Under the pieces are notes generated by a model. The model was given only the letters and a program-made list of their open reading frames with translations, made no database searches and was not told the DNA's origin. From contig PEZS01000011.1 in the NCBI GenBank assembly GCA_002778785.1, positions 352,868 to 416,867 of the forward strand: a stretch of DNA of 64,000 nt. The letters are read 5' to 3'. Position numbers and translations under genes: made by a program. Below, piece after piece: positions 36,682 through 45,166 of this stretch. Each line of letters begins with the position of its first letter. Position 1 is the first letter of the stretch. The stretch is from Bdellovibrionales bacterium CG10_big_fil_rev_8_21_14_0_10_45_34. GTDB lineage: Bacteria; Bdellovibrionota; Bdellovibrionia; Bdellovibrionales; 1-14-0-10-45-34.

Positions 36682-38078
36682 ACCGAAGCTCCTTGTAATT
36701 GAATTTCAAAACACGCTCCACCCATTGGTGATTGTTGATAGATGATTTTTCCTCCATGGGAGCGAATTATATGATTGGCACTAGATAGGCCAATGCCCAT
36801 TCTGTCTGCTTTCGTTGACTTTCCTCTGCCTTGAAGATGCAAAGAAGCATCTTCCTGTTTAAGACCTTTTCCATCATCACTTACTTTAATACTCACTGTT
36901 TTTTCAAAGCCAGTGACATCAATGATCACTTCATTACTTGCAGACTCAATTGCATTGGAGACAAGGTTACTAACGGCACGTCCGAGCATGACCGGATCAT
37001 GAGGGATATAAATCTTTTTTTGATTGATATTTGTTTTTACTTGTATGTTTGGACGATCAAATAAAGAAACTTGCGCATCATTTGCAGCTTTAATTACTGA
37101 ATCAATAATATCATTTTCCTTTAACGTAACATCAAGGGCCAGATTTGATCTTGCCGCTTTGACTTGCTTCAGGACTTGTTCAGCCAGTTCTACTATTCTG
37201 GTTAAAGCCTTTTCCTTGTCTTCTGATGTTGCACGCTCATGATTGAATATCTTTATATGATTCCGAAGTGCGGTTACTGGAACATGAAGATCGTGAATTA
37301 GATTTTTATAGGCAGTCGTAGCTAGCTCTTTCGCCTTGCTCTTGGCGAGTTCTTCATTTGCTAAATTTAATCCTTCAAAAGTTTCAATGTATGCAAACCT
37401 GATATTTTCAATTTCCTCAATGTTTGAGTTTTCAAATTTACCGCCTTCAACGTGAGACTTCATTTCTCTTATAGATTTCTCTAACTCGTTCAATGGAGAA
37501 AGACTTTCTTTCGCAATTGAAATTACTTTTGAAATGAGCCAATTCAAGGCCAAAAATGAGAAGATGAATACAGCGAGTGATATGCCTACGGCGACATAAA
37601 GGATAGAGTTAAGATTTAGATATGCGACAAGCTTTGTACCTGTAGATTCTGGGCCATTTGTTCGATTAACATTTACTATACTTATCAATTTTCCGTTATT
37701 TAATTTTAGATCAAGGAAATTGATATCTTTTGATTGCTTCTTAAATTCAGTCCCAATTCGAGCAGAATCAAGTGATGAGCCAATGATTTCATTGTTTTTA
37801 GATATAACTTCAATTGCTGACCCATGTTTGCTTGAAACAGCTTTTAAAAAACGCTGAATTTCAGGCCCGTCTTGTGTTTCTAGCAAAGTAGAAATGTGTG
37901 GGGCAATAGATTCGATAAAGCTTTTATCAGAGTCCGCGTATTGAACAAAAATCATTGAAGCTGTAATAATTGCACTTAATGCCGCGATTACTATTGGCAC
38001 TGCGATTTGATAGGGCACCATTTTTCGCTCAATGTGTTTCTTAAAGGAAATTATCTCTTGGCGGTTTTTGTGATCCAC
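36678..38078 (-). CDS. membrane sensor histidine kinase
   Basis: One helix near residues 20-45 and a second near 165-190 flank a periplasmic sensor domain of about 115 residues. The phospho-acceptor His is in NLIHDLHVPVTALRNHI, the N box is NLVSNAIESASNEV, and the G boxes are SDDGKGLKQ and GIGLSSANHI. AAGGAGG lies 6 bases before a GTG at 38078, which I take as the start. It overlaps the solute-binding gene by 28 bp, and its end overlaps the sigma-54 regulator as ATGA. Its ligand may be presented by that binding protein. Confidence 0.88.
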   Translation of the reverse strand: MDHKNRQEIISFKKHIERKMVPYQIAVPIVIAALSAIITASMIFVQYADSDKSFIESIAPHISTLLETQDGPEIQRFLKAVSSKHGSAIEVISKNNEIIGSSLDSARIGTEFKKQSKDINFLDLKLNNGKLISIVNVNRTNGPESTGTKLVAYLNLNSILYVAVGISLAVFIFSFLALNWLISKVISIAKESLSPLNELEKSIREMKSHVEGGKFENSNIEEIENIRFAYIETFEGLNLANEELAKSKAKELATTAYKNLIHDLHVPVTALRNHIKIFNHERATSEDKEKALTRIVELAEQVLKQVKAARSNLALDVTLKENDIIDSVIKAANDAQVSLFDRPNIQVKTNINQKKIYIPHDPVMLGRAVSNLVSNAIESASNEVIIDVTGFEKTVSIKVSDDGKGLKQEDASLHLQGRGKSTKADRMGIGLSSANHIIRSHGGKIIYQQSPMGGACFEIQLQGASV

Positions 38079-39622
38079 TCGGAGCCTCCTTTTAAACATT
38101 CAGAATTAAATGATACTTTTCTGTAATCGGTGTAAGCGACCGCTAGAAGATTTGGCTTAAATCCATCTACACAACGATGAACCCAGTAATGAGCACGAGA
38201 ATGAAATAAATTTACTGATAGTGTTTGTTCGTCAATAAGATCAGCAAGTCGTTTCTGAATTTTCTGCCTTTCAATACGATCTTTTGTTTCTCTGCTTTTC
38301 ACAATCAGTTGATCAATTATGGGATTATTTAATCCACTAAAATTATCTGGATTGGTTGACTCAAAATTATTTAATAAAAACTCAGAGTCAGGATAGTCCA
38401 CAATCATTGAAACAAGAAAAGCCTGAAGCTTCTTTTGAGAATAATCGGACATCATTTTGTCCCAATTGATTGCATTGACTTTGATGTTCCACCCCTTTGA
38501 AGAAAGCTCATCTTCAAAGAATTTCGCCATTTCATTTGATCTAGCTAATTCGGCAGGAATTGAAATGGTGATTTGATCTTTTGGTGGGATAGAACGACTC
38601 AATTCTTTTATGATGCTGCTTTTCTTATGACCCGGAAATGAAGGCGGAATGTATCCAAAAGCTGGTTTGGCGTCTGGATAAAATATTTTCCTGAATTTAT
38701 CTTTACTGATGCTCTTCTCAAATAGCTTTCTAACTTCGAGATCATTAAACGGTTTTATTCTTGTGTTAAGGCCTATGATCCAAGTGTCAGCAACGACTGA
38801 ATTTATATCTTTGCCAATTTTAAATACTTCCTCGCTTCCATTCATTGGCCAGCTTGAAAGATCATGAATTTCACCAGTCATGGCCTTACCCATTGCGTTT
38901 TCTTGATCAATAGATACAAGTTGCATTTCAGAAATTTTTGGCATCTCTCCATGATATTGTGAGTGACGAGCAAGATGGATCGAATTGTCATCAATACTAA
39001 TAATTTTAAATGGCCCAGAACCTACAGGTTTTTTGAAGAAATCTTTGTTCTCTAAATCCATTGCAGGAAGAATTTTCGCAGTTCCACCAGCCAGAACATA
39101 AAGTATTGGAGGAAAGGGCTTTTCAAGCTGAATCTCAATGGTATGTTCATCAATCGCTTTAAAGCCCTCAACTGTAGTGGAAAGTCCTTGATGATATTTT
39201 TTTGCGCCTTTAATAACATCATAAAATTTGAAAACAACACTTTCCTTGCTCACATTACGAGTCAGAGAGGCCACGACATCATTGGCCGTCACTGTTTCTC
39301 CATTATGGAATTTTGCGTTGGGATCAAGTTTAAAAGTTAGCTTGAGTCCGTCTTTACTTGTCGACCATGAATTAGCAATGCCTGCTTGTACTCCATAGTC
39401 ATCAGTAAATCTCAGGAGTCCTTCGTAAACTAATTCAGAAAAAATTAAAGATGCTCCATCATTCATTTTGATTGGGTCATACGAGACAGGCATCGAGTAG
39501 ATTGCCTTGACATAAATAGGTTGCTCTATCTGCTCGATAAAATTTTTGGACTGTGAATCTTTTACTTTCACGATTCCCAATCCCAAAATTGCTATGATAG
39601 TTAGTCCAACAACGAATTTCAT
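38051..39622 (-). CDS. oligopeptide-type (family 5) solute-binding protein
   Basis: An N-terminal helix (FVVGLTIIAILGLGIVKV) acts as a signal or anchor. The fold of family-5 binding proteins is clear: YDPIKMNDGASLIFSELVYE, LTFKLDPNAKFHNGETVTAND, and NLFHSRAHYWVH near the end. No ABC permease or ATPase is present, so transport is unlikely. It is the first gene of a six-gene operon with a kinase and a sigma-54 regulator, which suggests that it senses a peptide. In Gram-positive plasmids, relatives bind mating pheromones; applying that here is inference. A GAGG lies 6 bases before the ATG. Confidence 0.85.
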   Translation of the reverse strand: MKFVVGLTIIAILGLGIVKVKDSQSKNFIEQIEQPIYVKAIYSMPVSYDPIKMNDGASLIFSELVYEGLLRFTDDYGVQAGIANSWSTSKDGLKLTFKLDPNAKFHNGETVTANDVVASLTRNVSKESVVFKFYDVIKGAKKYHQGLSTTVEGFKAIDEHTIEIQLEKPFPPILYVLAGGTAKILPAMDLENKDFFKKPVGSGPFKIISIDDNSIHLARHSQYHGEMPKISEMQLVSIDQENAMGKAMTGEIHDLSSWPMNGSEEVFKIGKDINSVVADTWIIGLNTRIKPFNDLEVRKLFEKSISKDKFRKIFYPDAKPAFGYIPPSFPGHKKSSIIKELSRSIPPKDQITISIPAELARSNEMAKFFEDELSSKGWNIKVNAINWDKMMSDYSQKKLQAFLVSMIVDYPDSEFLLNNFESTNPDNFSGLNNPIIDQLIVKSRETKDRIERQKIQKRLADLIDEQTLSVNLFHSRAHYWVHRCVDGFKPNLLAVAYTDYRKVSFNSECLKGGSEWITKTAKR

Positions 39623-39849
39623 TCGTACCTCAAAAAATCAAACACCCCATGTGTTTGATTTAAGCATTGGCAATTATCGGGCCAACTGCTCCAATGACGC
39701 CAACCGTTGTATAAACTCTTTTTAAACGAGTTTGGCAAAACCACTCTGTAATAATTACTTGAATCTAGAGCTGCGATTGTCTTTGTGTTTCGATTTTGAA
39801 TCCAAAATGCACCACTTGAAATTGGAAACGGTAGCAACAAGAGTAGCAA
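39619..39849 (-). CDS. doubtful small secreted-type ORF
   Basis: This 76-codon frame starts with a TTG inside the GTAGC repeats and encodes a hydrophobic start (LLLLLPFPISSGAFWI). Its stop overlaps the next start as ATGA, which argues for a real gene. But the start codon, the absence of a ribosome site and the repeat background argue against. It may be a decayed gene. Confidence 0.25.
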   Translation of the reverse strand: MLLLLLPFPISSGAFWIQNRNTKTIAALDSSNYYRVVLPNSFKKSLYNGWRHWSSWPDNCQCLNQTHGVFDFLRYE

Positions 39850-39889
39850 CCCCTTGCTACTGAAATAGTAGCGCTACTATTTCCGCTAC
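39831..39889. repeat. GTAGC/GCTAC repeat cluster, copy 2
   Basis: Six half-sites occur at 39831, 39843, 39856, 39868, 39873 and 39885, mostly 12-13 bases apart. GTAGCAA-CCCC-TTGCTAC (39843-39860) is a hairpin. GAAATAGTAGC followed by its exact reverse complement (39862-39883) is a perfect 22-bp palindrome. It lies between the sensing operon and the BREX locus, so it could be an operator for either. Confidence 0.55.
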
Positions 39890-40138
39890 TATTTTCAGCA
39901 TCAGCTATAATTCAAAATCACCCTTAATTTTTCATTTTTAAGAGCAAAATAAAGATTTCTTAACTGAGGTGGGCCTTGGCATCCAAAATGTATTGCATTT
40001 GCGAAATATCTGACCTGAAAGGTAAATAAATTTCGATTTTTCACGTCATATTTAATAGTAATAGCTTGTCAGAAGCGGTCTCAAATGGTCTAATTTTTAT
40101 GTAATTCTGACAATTTATCCATATTGAGGAGATCGCCT
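39890..40138. promoter_or_regulatory. BREX promoter region with 9-bp inverted repeat (40066-40113)
   Basis: TTGTCAGAA (40066-40074) and TTCTGACAA (40105-40113) are perfect inverted repeats with a 30-bp spacer, just upstream of the first gene of the defence operon. They look like a distant pair of binding sites for a regulator, possibly the HTH protein encoded next. No clear -35/-10 pair is visible. Confidence 0.45.
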
Positions 40139-40339
40139 GTGACTGAGACAGAGAGATGGTTGTCTGTTGAAGAAATCGCCGCACATTTAGGGGTTTCAAA
40201 AGAGACTATTTATCGTTGGTTGGAAAAGAAGGATGAGAAACGCCGAATTCCGGCCAATAGAATTGGAAGGCTTTGGAAGTTTAAGGCCTCCGAAGTTGAT
40301 GAGTGGATAAAAAACAACGGAGCTGTTGATCCTGAATAA
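40139..40339 (+). CDS. excisionase-family HTH DNA-binding protein
   Basis: This 66-residue protein is a single MerR-like or excisionase-type helix-turn-helix: WLSVEEIAAHLGVSKETIYR, then RRIPANRIGRLWKFKASEVDEWI. AGGAG lies 7 bases before the GTG at 40139, which I prefer to a TTG at 40124 that would overlap the Shine-Dalgarno. It is the first gene before brxA. It could regulate the BREX locus or act in element excision. Other BREX loci often carry a regulator (BrxR, a WYL protein), but this is a different family. Confidence 0.75.
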   Translation: MTETERWLSVEEIAAHLGVSKETIYRWLEKKDEKRRIPANRIGRLWKFKASEVDEWIKNNGAVDPE

Positions 40340-40387
40340 TCTCAGAGATCAAGAAAATGGATTTTGCAAGCGTTGTGAGGAGAGCTG

Positions 40388-41041
40388 ATGGAACTAATAA
40401 AAGAATTTGATCGTAGGTGTATTATGGCAGACTTAAAATACAATATGTCTTTTACGGCAGGTGGACTTTTTCTATTGGAATCTATTCCTGTCGCAGAAAC
40501 CTACCTTCAGCTTCAAAACTGGGATAAGGCAAAAGAAATTCTTCTTTCTGAGAATACGATCCAATCTAAAACGAATGCATCACTTATTAGATTTAACAGA
40601 GAGGTTGTTTCAAGGCTTCAACTTCTTACTGATGACCAGATTAAACTTTTAGTCGAAGGCTCTGTCACAGAAAGAAAGTTAATACTTTGGGTAGCCGTTT
40701 GCAGAAAACATAAATTCATAAATGATTTTGCGATAGAAGTCGTTAGAGAGAAGTTCCTTCAGTTGAATTATAAAGTAACCTATAAGGATTTTGACATTTT
40801 CTTTAATCAAAAAGCTGAGTGGCATGACGAACTTGATAAACTAACTGACTCTACGAGAAGCAAAGTGCGACAAGTATTGTTCAGAATGATGAGAGAAGCT
40901 GACATATTATTACCGAATGATGAAATTAACAGAATTCATCTAACTTCAAAATTTATAGAGACAATGAAAAGAACAAATCGCACTGAGTTTTCAATTTTTC
41001 CTATAACCGAGTTGGAAATCTCAAAGGCATTGGATGTTTAA
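40388..41041 (+). CDS. brxA: BREX protein BrxA
   Basis: This 217-residue protein matches the DUF1819 family, with SFTAGGLFLLESIPVAETY and a C-terminal helical region (RSKVRQVLFRMMREADIL). BrxA is a DNA-binding component of type 1 BREX anti-phage systems. AGGAG is 7 bases before the ATG. It is followed by brxB after 2 bp. Confidence 0.88.
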   Translation: MELIKEFDRRCIMADLKYNMSFTAGGLFLLESIPVAETYLQLQNWDKAKEILLSENTIQSKTNASLIRFNREVVSRLQLLTDDQIKLLVEGSVTERKLILWVAVCRKHKFINDFAIEVVREKFLQLNYKVTYKDFDIFFNQKAEWHDELDKLTDSTRSKVRQVLFRMMREADILLPNDEINRIHLTSKFIETMKRTNRTEFSIFPITELEISKALDV

Positions 41042-41043
41042 AC

Positions 41044-41646
41044 ATGATTGAAAACAGCTCAATTCAAGTCCGGTACGATCATTTATTAAAACTTTTTAAA
41101 AGCAAAAGGTTTTTAAATAAGGAAGGCCTTGGTAACGAAGTCCCTTTCTTTATCTGCGATTTCAAACCTGAGGAATCAGTTGAAATGGGCCGAGTACAAA
41201 GGCAGTTAATCTCAAAGTTATCACAAGAGGGAGTTTCTGTTCTTCATATTGATCTTTATGACACCTCAATAGAAATCTTAAAAGAGAGAGGGATTTTTGA
41301 GGAGATTCTTTCAAAGGAACAAGAGCTAACAAAAGATGAGCTTTTGGAACTTTTGCAAAATGTTTTAGACCCTGAATATGAACTAGTTCCATACATTGGT
41401 AAAAAAATTAATGATACAGAACACGACATTCTATTCATCACGGGGGTTGGAGAAGTATATCCATTCATCCGATCTCACAATGTTTTAAATAACCTACAAA
41501 GCACGGCAAAAGATAAGCCTACGGTTATGTTTTTCCCGGGCACTTATACACATTCGTCATTAGTAGGATCGAGTCTGGATTTATTTGGTCGACTCCATGA
41601 CGACAAATATTACAGAGCATTTAACGTTTATCATTGTGAAGTTTAA
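41044..41646 (+). CDS. brxB: BREX protein BrxB
   Basis: This 200-residue protein has the DUF1788 layout: FFICDFKPEESVEMGRV, HIDLYDTSIEILKERG, and VMFFPGTYTHSSLVGSSLD near the C-terminus. It is an essential BREX component of unknown biochemistry. It ends 15 bp before brxC. Confidence 0.88.
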   Translation: MIENSSIQVRYDHLLKLFKSKRFLNKEGLGNEVPFFICDFKPEESVEMGRVQRQLISKLSQEGVSVLHIDLYDTSIEILKERGIFEEILSKEQELTKDELLELLQNVLDPEYELVPYIGKKINDTEHDILFITGVGEVYPFIRSHNVLNNLQSTAKDKPTVMFFPGTYTHSSLVGSSLDLFGRLHDDKYYRAFNVYHCEV

Positions 41647-41661
41647 TAAAAGAGGTTCGAG

Positions 41662-44600
41662 ATGTTACTGAAAGAAATATTTAAGAAACCAGTTGATCGA
41701 CAAATTGAAGGCGTTATTAAAGCCGATGATGAAGCTGGTCTTAAAAATGAAATCGAAGAGTATGTTTTAACGAATGAAGTCTCAAAACGTTTAGATTCAT
41801 TTCTTGAAGCCTACAATAACTACCAAGGAGCAAATGGTGCTTGGTTATCAGGATTCTTCGGTTCAGGTAAATCACATTTATTAAAAATGCTGGCCTTGCT
41901 GTTAGAAAATAGACAGGTTGAAAGTTTATCAGTCAAAGAAATGTTTATTTCAAAATGTGGAGAAGACCGACTGCTGCAAGCAAAAATTGAAAAAGCAGCT
42001 TCAATTCCATCTAAGAGCATTCTATTCAACATAGATCAAAAAGCCGATGTCATTCGTAAGGATCAGGTAGATGCCCTTTTATCTGTCTTTGTAAAAGTCT
42101 TTGATGAAATGTGTGGGTATTATGGTAAGCAACCATTTATTGCTCAATTTGAGAGAGATTTGGATTCGCGAGAAGAGCTAGTTGGTTTTAAAGCTTCGTA
42201 TGAAAGAATATCGGGGAAATCTTGGGAGAAAGGCAGGCAAGAGTTTGCTCTTGAGAAGAAAAATATTGATAAAGCTTATGCCGAAACTGTCGGGGATAAG
42301 ACGCTGTCTAACAACGGTATATTAGATTCTTATAGAACCAGCTATAAATTATCTATTGAGGACTTTGCAGAACAAATCAATTCGTACATTGGCATACAAG
42401 AGAAAAACTTTCGCTTGAATTTCTTTGTGGATGAAGTTGGTCAATATATAGCTGACAATGTAAAATTGATGACAAATCTTCAAACTATTGCTGAAAGTTT
42501 GGCTACAAAATGTAATGGCAGAGCTTGGGTTATCGTCACCGCTCAAGAAGACATGAACTCAATCATTGGAGACATGACTAAGCAGCAAGGAAACGACTTT
42601 TCAAAAATTCAGGCAAGATTTAGTAATCGACTAAAACTTACAAGTGCTGATGTCGCAGAAGTAATTCAAATTCGATTATTAAGCAAAACAGATAGTTCTA
42701 AGAAAGACATTGAAACCTTATATGACAAGCAAGTAAATAATTTCAAAACTCTTTTTGATTTCGCCGATGGATCAAAGGTATATAAGAATTTTCGAGATAA
42801 AGAGCACTTTGTATCAGCTTACCCGTTTATCCCATATCAATTCGATTTGTTTCAATCATCTATTCAGCATCTTTCAATTCACAATGCTTTTGAAGGAAAA
42901 CATAGCTCTGTTGGTGAACGATCTATGCTTGGTGTCTTCCAGCAAGTAGCCAAACAGATAGTTGATAAAGAAATTGGAAAGTTGGCGACTTTTGATCTTA
43001 TGTTTGAAGGTCTTAGGACGGCACTTAAGGCCCAAATTCAAAGCGCTATTATAGTAGCTGAGCGAAATCTTGATAATAAATTTGCAGTACAACTCCTTAA
43101 GGCACTATTCCTTGTTAAATACGTTAAAGATTTTAAAACCACGGTACGAAACTTGTGTGTTTTAATGTACGACAGTTTTGAGAGAGATATTCCAACGCTA
43201 AAAAAAGAAATTGAAACTGCTCTTCTATTGCTAGAACAACAAACATACATTCAAAGAAATGGTGATGTGTATGAGTTTTTAACAAACGATGAAAAGGATA
43301 TTGAAGAGGAAATCAAGAGTACTGAGGTAGATAATCAGCAACTACTAGAAGACCTTACGAAAACAATTTTTGATTCAATAATTGGAACAAGAAAAATTAG
43401 ATATGATGTAAATGGGTACGATTATGAGTTTGCCCGCAAGTTAGATGATAAGCTCATGGGGCGCGAGAAAGAACTTGCAATTCATGTGATTTCACCTTTT
43501 CACGAACACTCAGGAAATGATCAAGTTATTCTCACTCAGTCTTTTGCAAAGTCAGAATTGATGGTTATTTTGCCGCCTGACGAGAGATTAGTTAAAGATC
43601 TAATGTTGCACCAAAAGACGAACAGATACATTCGTCAAAATACAAATACAGCTCAGCAGGAATCCATTTCAAGAATTCTAAGAGAAAAAGGCGATCAAAA
43701 TCACAGAAGGTTTTCAGATGTTGAAGATCGAGTTAGAAAACTTTTATCAGAGGCAAAGTTATCAATTGGCTCTGACCTGCTAGATATTTCTGCCAAAGAC
43801 CCGAAGACTAGAATCAGTGAAGCATTTATTGAGCTAATTAGAAAATCATATCCCCAGTTGCAAATGCTTAAAGGAACAAATTATTCTGAACAACAAATTT
43901 CAATATTACTCTCTCCTTCGAGTCAGGTCAGCTTTTCTGATGATTTAATTGAGTCTGAGCAAGAAGTTTTATCTGCCATTCAAAGAAGCTCAATGAAGGG
44001 AACTAGAATGACAGTAAAATCCCTCATTACAGACTTTGAAATCAAACCCTATGGATGGCATCAGGCAGCTACTCAATGTACGTTGGCTAAATTGTGTACC
44101 CGTGGAAAGGTAGAGCTTCGCTTAGATGGCAATCTTCTTGAGGGCCAAGATTTAGAGAGAGCTATAGTAAACTCACAGCTTCATCAGCAGGTTATTATTG
44201 AATCTCAAGCAGAATTCACGTCTTCACAAGTACGACAGCTTAAAGATTTTTACAAAGATTTTTTTGACGAACAACCAAAGTCACAAGAAGCGAAAGCACT
44301 TGCTAAAGATACAATAGAAAAATTTAAAGAACTAGGTGATGATCTAAAAAAACTGGTGTACCAAAGAGAGCAATTTCCCTTTTTGTCGATTCTTTCTCCA
44401 ATTTCTGAAAAGATCGACTCAATCACTAAAAAACAATATAGCTTTTTTCTGACAAGTCTTTCAGAAATTGAGGATGAGTTGCTAGATGCTAAGGAAAAGA
44501 TAATTGCACCAATTAAGACCTTCATGGCTGGTTCACAAAAAGATATTTATAAAGAAGCGAAAAACTTTCTTTTAAATGAAAGTGAAAATTTTGACTTCAT

Positions 44601-45156
44601 AGAAAAAACAGAACTATCTGAACTGGACTCTATTCTAAGAGATACTGTTTGCTTTGCTGGCAATAAAATGAAGCGTGTTAAAGAGATCGTTGATCTTCTT
44701 AAGGCGCGCATTTCTGACTTAGTGGTTAGTGAGACAGAAAAAGCAAAATGTAAAATTGAATCTTTCAGAGATAGGGTGAAAATGGCCGACGGGTACAATA
44801 CTCTTTCTGCTGTAGACAAAGAAAATGTCGAGCATATCTTTTCAAAATCAACAATGGCTTTGAAAGATAAACATCTTGTGGCTTCAATTAAGCATGCCGC
44901 TTTAAATTTTGAAACAAATGAGTATAACTCGATTCTTTCGATGATCGAGGCAAAAAAGCATCAGGCTGCTGGGGAACAAACGGGTGAAACTAAGCCTCTA
45001 GCTACACAGAAAATTAATCTGATTCAAGTTCGGAATCTTACGCTTAAGTTTGATAAGCCTGTTTTGGATTCGGAGTCAGATGTTGAAGAGTATATAAGAC
45101 TACTGAGAGAAGCCCTTGTAAATGAACTCAAGCAGGGAAATAAGATTCAAATTTAG
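41662..45156 (+). CDS. brxC: BREX ATPase BrxC
   Basis: This 1164-residue protein has Walker A GFFGSGKSHLLKML at residues about 64-77. NFFVDEVGQYIADN fits a Walker B. The long C-terminal part is helical. BrxC is the large P-loop ATPase of type 1 BREX (DUF499-like). The length is typical for BrxC. It lies in the standard order brxA-brxB-brxC-pglX-pglZ-brxL. Confidence 0.93.
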   Translation: MLLKEIFKKPVDRQIEGVIKADDEAGLKNEIEEYVLTNEVSKRLDSFLEAYNNYQGANGAWLSGFFGSGKSHLLKMLALLLENRQVESLSVKEMFISKCGEDRLLQAKIEKAASIPSKSILFNIDQKADVIRKDQVDALLSVFVKVFDEMCGYYGKQPFIAQFERDLDSREELVGFKASYERISGKSWEKGRQEFALEKKNIDKAYAETVGDKTLSNNGILDSYRTSYKLSIEDFAEQINSYIGIQEKNFRLNFFVDEVGQYIADNVKLMTNLQTIAESLATKCNGRAWVIVTAQEDMNSIIGDMTKQQGNDFSKIQARFSNRLKLTSADVAEVIQIRLLSKTDSSKKDIETLYDKQVNNFKTLFDFADGSKVYKNFRDKEHFVSAYPFIPYQFDLFQSSIQHLSIHNAFEGKHSSVGERSMLGVFQQVAKQIVDKEIGKLATFDLMFEGLRTALKAQIQSAIIVAERNLDNKFAVQLLKALFLVKYVKDFKTTVRNLCVLMYDSFERDIPTLKKEIETALLLLEQQTYIQRNGDVYEFLTNDEKDIEEEIKSTEVDNQQLLEDLTKTIFDSIIGTRKIRYDVNGYDYEFARKLDDKLMGREKELAIHVISPFHEHSGNDQVILTQSFAKSELMVILPPDERLVKDLMLHQKTNRYIRQNTNTAQQESISRILREKGDQNHRRFSDVEDRVRKLLSEAKLSIGSDLLDISAKDPKTRISEAFIELIRKSYPQLQMLKGTNYSEQQISILLSPSSQVSFSDDLIESEQEVLSAIQRSSMKGTRMTVKSLITDFEIKPYGWHQAATQCTLAKLCTRGKVELRLDGNLLEGQDLERAIVNSQLHQQVIIESQAEFTSSQVRQLKDFYKDFFDEQPKSQEAKALAKDTIEKFKELGDDLKKLVYQREQFPFLSILSPISEKIDSITKKQYSFFLTSLSEIEDELLDAKEKIIAPIKTFMAGSQKDIYKEAKNFLLNESENFDFIEKTELSELDSILRDTVCFAGNKMKRVKEIVDLLKARISDLVVSETEKAKCKIESFRDRVKMADGYNTLSAVDKENVEHIFSKSTMALKDKHLVASIKHAALNFETNEYNSILSMIEAKKHQAAGEQTGETKPLATQKINLIQVRNLTLKFDKPVLDSESDVEEYIRLLREALVNELKQGNKIQI

Positions 45157-45166
45157 GAAGTGAGAT

